Positions 11,443-22,040 of a stretch of DNA of 64,000 nucleotides are shown here, in pieces (within the stretch, counting starts at the first letter, position 1; each line of letters begins with the position of its first letter). The notes under the pieces are model-generated. The model saw nothing but the letters and a program-made list of their open reading frames with translations. It made no database searches and was not told the origin of the DNA. Position numbers and translations under genes: made by a program. The stretch is from Torymus aiolomorphi (taxonomy: Eukaryota > Arthropoda > Insecta > Hymenoptera > Torymidae). The stretch covers positions 37,037,195-37,101,194 of the forward strand of contig CM070876.1 of the NCBI GenBank assembly GCA_036365515.1, read 5' to 3'.

Positions 11443-12104
11443 CTAGGAGAGGGCGAGGGATCCGCATCACGGATTCGGCTGAATCTTTGGGATAGGTTTT
11501 TGGGTGTAAAAATATGAAGAAAGCTGCCATATTAGACCCTAATGCTAAACAAAACTGAAGTTCTGGACATTTTTAGCTTTGTTTTGTAAAAAGTCTTGAT
11601 AAAAGCCTCTTCATAAAACGGTAACCATTTAACTTTGTTGAGTCTTAAATATCATTTCAAAAATAGAAAATGAAACTAGACAAAATGAGCTCTCATTTGC
11701 TTTTTTAAGAATTAATAAATGTTAATTCCTTTCAAAGTTATGAAAGTTTAAAATTGAGTATAAAAGATACACTGTTTAAGCCCTAAAATTCACTGTTCGA
11801 CTGCCTACATATTTTGGTGCACTTTCAATGCTCAATTTTAACCTTTCATAACTTTGGAAGGAATCATCATTTTTTAATTTTTAAAAAGCAAATGGAAGTT
11901 TTATTTTTTATTTTTGAAATCACATTTAAGACTCCCTAAGGCTTTTTTTAAGACGATTTTCAAAATAAAGCTAAAAATGTCCAGAACTTCAGTTCTTTTT
12001 AATAGCGTTAGAGTCTAATATTGCAGCTTTCATATTTCTACATCCAAAACTCTATCCCAAAGTTTCAGCCGAATCCGTAATCCCGACCCCTCGTCCTCTC
12101 CTAG
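11443..12104. mobile_element. 662-bp foldback MITE with candidate ATA duplication
   Basis: Arms of roughly 320 bp are inverted copies of each other. The ends read CTAGGAGAGG at 11443 and CCTCTCCTAG at 12104. Matching blocks include GGATTCGGCTGAA near the tips and CTGAAGTTCTGGACATTTTT further in. ATA lies directly outside both ends (11440-11442 and 12105-12107), a plausible 3-bp target duplication. There is no coding sequence. Confidence 0.85.
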
Positions 12105-12138
12105 ATAGTTTAAGTGTACAAACTTCAGGTTATATTAT

Positions 12139-12515
12139 TCTGCCTAAAATTAGTACATTGAACGTTTTATAACTTTTTTTTAGCTTTATACAAAAGAAAC
12201 CTGATAAGATTCATTTAAGCAATATTTATATTTTTCTCATTCAAGCATAAATCAGATTCTGCCTAAAGTTAGTAGATTGAACGTTTCATAACTTTTTTTA
12301 GCGTTATAGATATTTCTAGATTTTACTATTTATAAAAGAAACTTTTTTTTTTTTTATTTATTTATCCAGAGTACATTATAGAAGTACATTACATTGTAGT
12401 AACCCTGCAGAAAAAAATAAATTTCCTGTTTGCAGGTCCGGAGTATAGATATAAGATATACTTGATAAGATTCATTTAAGCAATATTTATATTTTTCTCA
12501 TGCAAGCATAAATCA
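12139..12515. repeat. Tandem duplication interrupted by a short retroposon
   Basis: The segment CTGCCTAAAATTAGTACATT (12140) recurs at 12257, and GATAAGATTCATTTAAGC (12200) recurs at 12464, so a unit of about 117 bp is duplicated. The second copy carries about 120 extra bases (about 12343-12461). Read on the minus strand this insert ends in ATAAATAAATA plus a run of A, which looks like the 3' end of a truncated non-LTR retrotransposon. Confidence 0.6.
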
Positions 12516-12689
12516 AAGTTCGTTTTTTTTTACATTTTACATGAAATTATAGAGGAATGTAAACTATGAAAAAAGAACAGTAAATTAACCGTTAAAGTGA
12601 AAAAAAATAAAATGAAGCCTATTCAAATCACCCGGCAAAGTGATTGCATATATATTACGCGGCCGCGGCATTTTGCGTGCGCACATATA

Positions 12690-13018
12690 GCCAAAGAAGA
12701 TAGTCGTAAATAGAAGCGCAAAGCCTGCAGGGAAATTGAGGCACCCCGAAGAAGTACGCACTTTTTATTTATCGTTTTTATTATAGCAATAGCAATAACA
12801 GATCTTTGTAAATAATAATTTTGCAATGTTACGTACGAAGTACGTCGTGTTATCATTGCAGCCGGTATGGGTGGTGTGTTACCGGCCGCGCATCAGCTGT
12901 TCTCGCAGCATTTAGAAATTGACTGCCGCGCTGCGCGTGGTCGGGGTGCGTACTTCTTCGGGGTGCCTCAGTCTTCCTATCCGCTTTGCGCTTCTATGTA
13001 CGTCTATCTTCTTTGATA
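12690..13018. mobile_element. Foldback element upstream of a possible first exon
   Basis: Left arm 12692-12761 and right arm 12946-13016 are inverted copies, sharing AGAAGCGCAAAG, GAGGCACCCCGAAGAAG and AAAGAAGATA. Weaker pairing extends outward to about 12670 and 13040. A spacer of about 185 bp separates the arms. It is GC-richer than most foldbacks here. No target duplication was read. Confidence 0.75.
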
Positions 13019-13112
13019 TAGCTGCGCCACAGTCACGACCTGCCGACAGCCGACACAGAATCTGTGAATGTGACTGATGAAGCGGAACAGCGGACTGCGG
13101 AACAGTGTTAGT

Positions 13113-13160
13113 ATGGCCGAGGAGCCTCAGCTGTTTTTGTGTCTGGTCTACGCGTATCTG
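13113..13160 (+). CDS. Possible first coding exon of an unidentified gene
   Basis: ATG at 13113 has a good context (A at -3, G at +4). It opens a 16-codon frame, MAEEPQLFLCLVYAYL, that ends exactly at a strong donor, GTGAGTC, at 13161. It sits in a CpG-rich patch that could be a promoter. No downstream exon in the window could be linked to it, so it would need a long first intron. Chance is a real alternative. Confidence 0.25.
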
Positions 13161-13580
13161 GTGAGTCAAAAGGTTATTACGATATTTTCTCGCGATAAAT
13201 TAGCCCGAGGTGCTGCCACTCCGTTATTTCAATTTATCACGCCGTCGTCTCGCGTTTTCGTCTGGCCCGTCTTCTCCTCTCTTTCTCTCCGCGCGATGAA
13301 TCTTTGTATATATCCACACCGACGATAGCAATCGTATGTTCTGCTGTAAAGTATAAGCAAGACAGAGAGTGACGAACTCGTTTGACACATGACAGTGCTC
13401 CCTGCGCGTTTGCATTGTTGTTGTTGAGAATCGATGGAAGAGACAAAGGTTGCGGTAGTTTTTGGCACGAATAGCTTGCTCTTTGTTTTTTTCAGTGAAT
13501 GGGGCTGTGGCGTCGTTTGTTTTTTGGTGTGTGCTGCGTCTGCAAGCCGTAGTGCCGTACAGACGGAGGGCAAGAGAGGG

Positions 13581-13615
<35 letters not shown>

Positions 13616-14170
13616 TCGAACGCTGTTTAGGTACATAGCTGTCGTTTTGCATGACTCACGCGCGACTATGTAATGGAAATACTGTGTACACCACTCCGGC
13701 TGTTAGTGCTTATGATCCCTTTAGTGCGTTAATATATTCCCTCAACGGGGCTCATACCATGATTTATTGGTGTCCATCCTGCTTAATTCTCTAATGTTTG
13801 GTTAATACGTATAAAGATTTAAAACGAAACGTTGTTTTTTTGACAACGGCATAAATTAAGAGTTTTTAAATTTTATTGATAAATCGAAAAGAACTGTTAA
13901 ACATCCGACTAACCTTGTCTAATTAATAAAAACTAGTAATAATAAGTAAACTACTTCTTATATAAAGGATAAAAAATCTTCTAATTTTTTAAAATAAAAT
14001 TTAAATCAATAATATTACTTATAAAGGCAATGGTATTTTCAAAGAATTTAAAAATCGTCTTAGTAACATCTATTCCATTTTTTTTACCTATTAGGTATAT
14101 AGTTATCTAAAATCCTCATTACTGGTCTTATATTGCTCTGCAGACTGCATTGATGTGCTATAATGAGTAT
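13161..14170. other. CpG-rich patch with GA repeat, then AT-rich DNA
   Basis: Up to about 13680 the sequence is CpG-rich with a (GA)n tract at 13583-13613. The overlapping frames on both strands there are low complexity and unconvincing. From 13700 the DNA is AT-rich and featureless up to the foldback element at 14171. Confidence 0.5.
13583..13613. repeat. GA microsatellite
   Basis: About fifteen GA units in a CpG-rich patch. Confidence 0.9.
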
Positions 14171-15020
14171 TTGCGGAATTCTACAGAAAAATCACATTTA
14201 GAGAGATTACAAAATTTAAAAAAAATTTGGAGACACCTCTGTAATAAAGTTTTTCTCGTTCTATATATAGATCATACAATAGACGGAAAAATTTTTGAAC
14301 ATAGTAAAATATCCTTGTGATACTGTTTTGACCACACGTCCATTTTTCTTATGGAAATTTAACATGGGAAAAAATTGACGAAAAACAGTCACTAATAATT
14401 AACAAATATTGAGCTTCCAAAGGTTCCATCAAATTTTCGAAAAAAAAAAAAACAATTAAAGTACAAGAAAACAGCTTTATCGGTTGATCCTGTGCAAAGT
14501 TACGTGCATTTAAAAATCGCGAAAAATGAAAGAAAAGTGATATTTTTCCCGAATTTGTAATTTTAAGATTTTGATAATTTGTTGTCATTTTTCGCGATTT
14601 TCAAGTGCACGTAACTTGGCACAGAATCATGTGGGAAAGGGTTGGAACTTCATAACGCAACACATTTTGAATGATTACCTAATAATTTTTTTTTGTTATA
14701 AACGAATTTATATAAAGTATTTTTTCGGTTGTATTAAAATTGTGAAATTTTTTTTATAATTTTGAAATTCTGGCGACGAATTCGTAATCAGCGACTCCAA
14801 ATACCTATAATAATATATTAACTTTCAATGTACCATTGTTACCTGGATTGCGTGACTGAAATGGTTAAAACAGTGTTATAAGACCGTTTTCGTTGGTTGG
14901 AAATTTTTCTCGTCTATTGCATGACCTATAGAACGAAAAAAACTTTATTAAAGAGGTGTGCCCTAATTTTTCTTAATTTTTTGAATCCTCTAAGTATCAA
15001 TTTCCTGTAGAATTCCTCAA
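14171..15020. mobile_element. 850-bp degenerate foldback MITE
   Basis: The left end, TTGCGGAATTCTACAG, pairs with CTGTAGAATTCCTCAA at the right end. Further pairing blocks are AGACACCTCTGTAATAAAGT with its complement at about 14950, and an inner pair around CAAAGTTACGTGCATTT (14497) and AAGTGCACGTAACTTGG (14602). Its left half carries the block TTCTTATGGAAATTTAACAT at 14345, which also occurs in the element at 51655-53429, so the two belong to one family. The arms are more diverged than in that element, so this copy is probably older. Confidence 0.75.
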
Positions 15021-15831
15021 TTAATTAAACGTAATGGATAACTTATGTACCATTGTGCGGATCTATAGTTTCAAATGGATTCCGATAAACCACGAACAAG
15101 TAGCGACATGGACATGTAAAAAATTCCGAATTTCTATAAACTTAGTACACCGGTGCTAATCAATTGCCGCAGCTTGAATGGCCATGTTTAGGTAAAAGAA
15201 CAATCCGAGTTCTAAAGTCCGAGGCTTTAGACAACTCAATTACAAATTAAATAATAAATTTGGAAATCAGAATTTATAATAGTCATTAGTACATATTACA
15301 TAGACTCAATCTACATCTCATCAATAAAATTGACGAGTTTTCTCTAATACATATATCTATGCGTAGATATCTTTTCTAATTTACATTTGTAAATGTTCAA
15401 TTGTGAAAAAAAATATCTTTTCTAATTTTGACTTTATATTCATTGCTCTATACTCTGCTAGAGGTTATCATTTATAGAAGTAGATTTTTAATATAATAAA
15501 ATTGTGTCTAAAGTACCTATTCTTGTAAATTGGGATTCGGTATGTGAACGCGTCTTATTACTTTATAAGAAAATTAAAGAGAAATGATTCAATATAATTA
15601 GTATCTCTAGATTCATATCGTGTTTAATTTTTAATCATCTTTCTAATTTATTATTCTTGTAAAAAATTTTATTTTTTGCTTCCTCACATCAGAGGAAGCT
15701 TTGTGACGGTGACAAAAAATTTTTTCAAGAAAACATGTTGGAAACGTGTTTTAAGTAATTTAGAGTCGAAATACACCATTTTTTAAAATGTTTGCGTGCG
15801 TTCTTGTGTGTGCGCGCGCGTGCGTGCGCGC

Positions 15832-15873
<42 letters not shown>

Positions 15874-15883
15874 ATTTGATTAC
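15021..15883. other. AT-rich DNA with a dispersed repeat and a long GT/GC tract
   Basis: No exon is seen. At 15679-15760 lies a dispersed repeat (GCTTCCTC...GAGGAAGC followed by TTTGTGACGG) that recurs at 47195-47272. From 15805 to 15871 a GC/GT dinucleotide tract runs up to the palindromic element at 15884. Confidence 0.6.
15805..15871. repeat. Compound GC/GT microsatellite
   Basis: A (GT)n and (GC)n mosaic is followed by about 19 clean GT units. It ends 12 bp before the foldback element at 15884-16072. Confidence 0.9.
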
Positions 15884-16072
15884 GCTGTGCCTACATAGAC
15901 GCTTTTAACGCGCGTGCGGCGCGCGTACGCCGCTTGCGTTGGTGCACTGACCAATCAGAGCTCAACTTGACCGGACTTGATCCTCTCGAGTTGAGCTGTG
16001 ATTGGTCAGTGCACCAACGCAAGTGGCGTACGCGCGCCGAACGCGCGTTAAAAGCGTCTATGTAGACGCAGC
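15884..16072. mobile_element. 189-bp hairpin MITE, GC-rich, arms nearly identical
   Basis: Left and right arms of about 85 bp match at all but a handful of positions. Both contain ACATAGACGCTTTTAACGCG at the outside and GTTGGTGCACTGACCAATCA at the inside, around a loop of about 20 bases. The high GC content and near identity point to a recent insertion or to a structure kept by selection. The frames over it are shadows. Confidence 0.85.
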
Positions 16073-19000
16073 CTTATCTTCTAATTTACTTTCACCTGCA
16101 CCTCATTTTTCGCAATCAAAACGTAAACTATCTTACTTTATCGTGAAAAATGTTGAGAAGTCGTATAACATCACCAGAAGGGATGTAGTATACATTTTTA
16201 CACTTATTTCATACATTATAGTATTATTTTTTAAACTGATAAAATAGTGGTACTATATTAGTTTAAAATATCTTATTGCCGTGATAAATGCAAATAACGT
16301 TTGTAAGTGATCGGCTTTGCGATTAAGATAAGGTTTAGAACAACGTTGCTAAAGAACTGAGACTTTTACGATCCTCGTTCTACGCAGCAACATTTATTTT
16401 CTCTCTCGTATAACAACAGTTCGCGAGACTAGCAAGGGCGTAATATTTTTCTCGCTAAAAATGCTTGGTCCCTTTTTTTTTGCGGGTAGGTATACAGTCG
16501 ATTGCACTCCTCGTGTGATTTCTAAAGAGCGAACGGGAGAAAAGGAGGGGAGAGTGTTTCCGAAGAGCCGGGCGACGGAACCTGCGTGTGGCGTCGTCGT
16601 CACTTCACCTGGGGGCGTTTTAGGGTCGCGCGCTGAGCAGCTCCTTTCTTCTGCCTCGTGGCCCTTTTATGATATATCTTTTCTCGGTTCGGGTTCCGTT
16701 GCTTTCTGCCGTGTCATGGTTATATATGTGTCGGTTCGCGTATGTACGTACATATACAAGTGAAAAGTTCTTTTGTTGTTAGTTCGTTAAGATTGCGCCG
16801 CCCTCGCATATCGCGATATTTTCCGCTTGCCCCCTCCCGCGACAAAGCCTTGCGAATTTCGCGCTACAACGGTTTGGAATTTCTCATGGAATGTTTAGTC
16901 AAGTTCTCTTTTTACTTTGCTACAATGTCATGGTCTTTTTTTTTATTTCCGAAATATTTTTTCTGTTATTGGCTTCGCGCGTTATCATTATTCTTGTGAC
17001 AGTTTCATTTTCTTTTCCCTTATTACATGAAGACATCGCTTTCAATATGTTTTTCATATTTTATTTAATAATATGTAAAAAACCGATGCGCCTAAAATCA
17101 TTTATCTAAAAAATCTTCTTAACGTCTTAATAAAGTATGAATTTAAAATTCAAACATAGTATTTATTACAAAACTTTAATTTAATCAATTTCTTTTTCCT
17201 TTCATAATACATTGATTATACTTAATTGATTTTTATATCTTTGCAATAACTTTGTTGAGTTTTAAAGAAATCCGTTGCTTTAAAAAATAATTTTACTGGG
17301 ATCAATATATGTGTGCCTGGTGAAGAACGCAAGGGGCTAAAAGGATAAAGCATCGCGAGCGAAGGCGCAGAATTCTATATTTTACGCGGCGAGGAAAAAA
17401 GAAACATTTCGAGAAATGGAAGGTACAACAACGTCCGGGATGAGAATGTCGCTGGAGGGATGGAGCTTTAATAAAGGAATTCACGCGAAATAAAACTTTT
17501 CCTCGAATAATTGTCCTCGTTCAGGGATTAATATCGTTGTATCGGGTAAAAGACATATCAATATAATCTGCTTTTATAGTTAATTCTATATAGGATAGCG
17601 GCAGATTTTTATGTTTCATTTTTATTAGTTGCTCGATCGAATAAAAACTATAAATTCTGCATACGATTAATTAAGGTAAAATTATACCGAATTCTCGTTA
17701 CTGATATCGCTACCATGTTACATATTTGCACATTTATGAAGTTATGGAAATTATATTGTTATTGAGAATGCATAACGCGTTTTATTACAAAATTGGTGTT
17801 ACTGGAAGAAGAGAAATGAAAGTAGGAGTTCCGATAAGTATAATTTCTGGTTGGAATAAATATTTTTGTAATAGTTTACTTTGGTGATAAAATAAGTAGT
17901 AATTATTATTATTAATGCAAATTCCTTATATTATATTGACTTATTAAATGAAAATGTACCATGCACTAAGCATCTTTGCAATGTGTTAAAGTCCAGCTCT
18001 AATGGAATCCGTTATAACATAGGTTTTTTCACTGCGCAGCTAATACCTTCCTGACCCAAATTCCTAAAATGATACATAAATATTCTTAACGTCATCTTAA
18101 GTCCTAGTGCATATTTTTCTAAAGATTGACTTTTCGAATACATCTTGATTCGTTTGTTACTTTTCTAGATACTCTGTACCGAAAAAGAGAAAAAGAATTT
18201 TTCAATACATAGAATGCAGATACACAGTTTGAATACAATTGTTAAAAAAAGAAGCTCTTATACTGATATTTAAAATACACAAATGTTTTTTCAAGTTGAA
18301 AAGAGAAAAAATACTAAAGGACGAAAGCATTTGACATAACATCTACACATGCCTGTTAGGATATATTAATACTGGTATTTTACTAAATAATTGTTCGTAT
18401 CGAATTGTATACAATGATGCGAGATTACGAATATTGGACTACGTTTCTTTGTTAGAACCGAACCTTGTGCAAGATCATTTACACCTTGTTGTCTTGTACA
18501 TTGACGTAAATCTGTTCATAAGTTAGATTTTGGCTTGAATGGACACAAATAAATTTGATTCAAGCGTTTTACTGAAGTTCGATTGTAGGATATTTCATCG
18601 CAGTAATTTGAGTCAATTTTACCAGTAATTTTTTTCACATTGACTCACATATGTGAGCTGAAATATAGCTTTTCTTCTATTCTATATAATAAAAATGCCT
18701 TATACAGTATCACGTTTAGGGTTTGTACGCTTACGTTCTCTCAAGATATTCTGATTCCATGCCAATATATATTCATACTCATTGTACATTCCCCTCACTA
18801 ACTTCTTGGTAGCCATCACCTTCACCTCCCTTCGAAATTCGCGAAGCACCGAATAAAATGATCGCTGCAAGCGCGCTTTCGGGATAACATCACAGCGGCA
18901 CTCCACACCGTGTTGGAAATTACCCCGACGCTTGCATTGCGCTGATCGATTCCGGTTTACATAATTCAAATGGCTTGACGCCGGTGCGCTGTCTTCCGTT

Positions 19001-19500
19001 CCCTCTCTCTTTCTTTCACCCTTCGATTTTGCGTAGAAGCGCGCGAACAAACGAAAGCAGCAAACGAGGAAGAAATAAAGCCCAGCGGTCGATCGCCCGC
19101 GCAGCTAACTTCTGCATCGATTTCGCGCTTTATCACATTAGGAAGCAGGCCGCCGCGCTCGGAGCTGCACAGTGCGGGGCTTGTATTAATTGGTAATGGT
19201 AGGAAGCCGCGTTGGGTGGCGCATATTTTAACATTATATAATGTGCATATAATGTATGTTTGTGTGCGTGTTTGAGAGGTGTTGGTGAACGTATCTGAGT
19301 CGATTAATCACATGCATTGTTTTATCGATGATCTTACACGGCGAAATTACTTATTCCTCTTTTGTTGTAGACGATGAATTTTAACTTTTAACTTTCTTGC
19401 AATGGTGAAAATTTGACTCAATACATATTATCTTCAGATTAAAATGATTATAACTTTTGGCATTCTTAAATCATTTATGCTCATGGAAACAAATTTTGTC
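16073..19500. other. Gene-free stretch with CpG-rich islands
   Basis: AT-rich DNA with GC-richer patches at about 16440-16870, 17300-17500 and 18830-19200. Frames such as 16461-16763 and 18700-19050 run through these patches but show no family resemblance, no splice pattern and low-complexity composition. I find no gene. The islands may be regulatory. Confidence 0.45.
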
Positions 19501-19506
19501 GAGAGG

Positions 19507-19745
19507 CCGATAGATACATGGGTCTAAAGTTCACAACGTTGGAGTGCAACGAAATAAAAAAAATTTATTTGGCTGCATGGTTATAGTGATTAATATTAAT
19601 TGTGTGTAGATTTAATGTTTTATAGAATAAAATAACTTTATAACAACGGTTTAGATGAAATTTCCATTGTTTAATGACTTAAATTAATTATAAGAATTTA
19701 TTTCGTTGTATTCCAACGATTTATGTTTATATTATCATGTTGTGG
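19507..19745. repeat. Weak inverted repeat
   Basis: CGTTGGAGTGCAACGAAATAA at about 19538 is matched, inverted and with mismatches, at about 19698-19720. The segment between is AT-rich. It may be a worn foldback element. Confidence 0.4.
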
Positions 19746-20951
19746 ATAGTAGGGAGATATTTATTATAGCAAATATTCGAACATGAATGGAAATCTTTGT
19801 ATAAGGAATGTAGAGTCCTATTGCTAACGTATGTAACCACTTAATACTAAAACGAACTTTTTTGTTCATAAAAAAGAACGTTATTTTACATTTTTTTATT
19901 AATTTACATTTCTTTATAAATTTTTAAAAAGATTTGACTACACCAGATTTAAGGTTTCTTGTGGTGTATGCGTTGTAGGTACATTTTAAAAAACTTATAC
20001 GTATACTCTGCGAATAATATTACTTGTAAAAGCACTGTACCACTCCTGTTGGCTCTGTTACAAAAGAAACGTTCGGTCAACAACGTTAAGGTTAGGTGAA
20101 GCTGCTACATTGATGTTGATATTTGAACGTATGGCCGTTTTCAAACGTCGGCCAAATAAAATAGAAATATTTTATTTATTATTATCGTCAAACCATAAGT
20201 CTTAATTAATATCATCGACTAATTATCATTAGCAATGAGTTATAAATAGAACCATTATAATAGAAAATCGAACATTTATCGTCAATATACCTGTGCCAGG
20301 GAACAAATGCTTTCATAATGAAATATTAAAAATTGAAAAGATTTTTTTCGCAATATAAAATTCTATTATGTAGAATTCTTTTGTCAGCATAGGTTAACCT
20401 CATTAAAAAATGCTTAGTTTAAATGAAATATTGATTATTGTAATCAAGGGCACTTTTGATGATTTGACCATTAACAACTGAGATTCGCTATTGAAAGAAA
20501 TGAAATTTCTTTGCACGCTTCATAAACATATCTCCGACATGCGCGCAATCTTCAATTTCCGCGCACTTTTTTTTCATCTCTTCTCACTCACGGTCGATGT
20601 GATGCGCGCGTGCCCATGACAGCAAATACACCCTTATTCTAGCAAACGCACGCGTCACCCGGCTAAGTACTGGCCTCGTGAGCGCGAAATTCGCCTAACG
20701 AACCGAGATGCTCGCATATATGCAAGCACGCGCAGAAAAACATTTCTGTGAAACCATCGTGATGCTGGCAGAGATTGAAAGGTGCATAGAGCTTTTATTT
20801 CTTGCTACGTTGCGGTACTCTTTTTAATTAATTGCATTTTGAAAATGGCTATATTTTCAGATTTTTCTCTCAGTCTGCCTTACTTCTTTTCTCCGAATGT
20901 AAATATCTTTTTTAAGCCTTGACGAAACTTTGTGTGTCTTTTTTTTTCAAT
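19746..20951. other. AT-rich DNA with one CpG-rich patch
   Basis: A patch rich in CpG and GCGC lies at about 20530-20780. The rest is AT-rich. No gene, RNA gene or repeat was recognised. Confidence 0.5.
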
Positions 20952-20955
20952 TTAA

Positions 20956-22036
20956 CCCGTTTCTGCCGAAAACGCCACTCGCGGTACATCAGTCTTTGGG
21001 AGCTCATAACTAATGCTATAGGCGTAAAAAGAAATTGAGTGGGACATACTTTTAAAGTTTAAGACATGCCCTTTCCCATGGTGAACTCAAAATTGCTCCA
21101 AAATATTATTAATTATGAAAAAATGCTGTTTAAACAAAAAAAGCACGATTTTTCTGCTCCCTTTTTTTTTAAATTGAGTTTTCAAAGGCTTTCCCGCCGG
21201 CAATCGACCTGGAACCTTTTTAACCGGTGGAATAAATGTCTGAACTTTAAGAATCCATGGTTCAAAGATCGATTTTTTGCCTTAGTATTTTTAAAATGGC
21301 GCCCGAACCGCAAAATTGTTGCAAATACATTCATGATTTTTTTACTCGAAAACTATGAACTTATGGACAAAGTGCCAAGAGTGAAAAAGTTCTTAAAATT
21401 ACTCAAAGAATGCATCTAAATTTTGCAATGGATTTCGAGAAAATTTTTTAATTTTGCAAATGGCAAAATTTTTGCAAAATCGAAAAATGGCTCAAACCGC
21501 TTCCAAAAAATTCTCATGCATTCTTTGGCTAATTTTAAAAACATTTCATCCTTAGACATTTTCTCTGTGCATTTACGTGCATTCTTTGAGTAATTTTAAA
21601 GACTTTTTCACTCTTGGCACTTCCTCCATAAGTTCATAGTTTTCAAGTAAAAAAATCATGAATGTATTTGCAAAAATTTTGCGGTTCGGGCGCCATTTTG
21701 AAAATACTAAGGCAAAAAATCGATCTTTGAACCATGGATTCTTAAAGTTTAGACATTTATTCCACCGGTTAAAAAGGTTCCAGGTCGATTGCCGGCGGGA
21801 AAGCCTTTGAAAATTCAATTTAAAAAAAAAGAGGGCGGGAAAATCGTGCCTTTTTTGTTTAAACGGCATTTTTTCATAATTAATAATATTTTGGAGCAAT
21901 TTTGAGTTTACCATGGGAAAGGGCATGTCTTAAACTTTAAAAATATGTCCTCCTCAATTTTTTTTGACGCCTATAGCATTAGTTATGAGCTCTCAAAGAC
22001 CGATGTACCGCGAGTGGCGATTTCGGCGGAAACGGG
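20956..22036. mobile_element. 1.08-kb palindromic MITE with TTAA flanks (piggyBac-like ends)
   Basis: The element starts CCCGTTTCTGCCGAAA and ends TTTCGGCGGAAACGGG. Both sides are flanked by TTAA (20952-20955 and 22037-22040). CCC termini with a TTAA duplication are what piggyBac-type transposases produce. Arms of roughly 475 bp are about 95% identical around a short centre at about 21490. Each arm contains the same 117-codon frame (21066-21419 plus, 21573-21926 minus). Comparing the two, I count 11 changed codons but only about 4 silent differences, so there is no sign that the frame is translated. Confidence 0.85.
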
Positions 22037-22040
22037 TTAA

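Noticed and set aside
21066..21926. Paired 117-codon frames in the palindrome
   Set aside because: They are mirror copies, and replacement changes outnumber silent ones, so there is no sign of selection for a protein.
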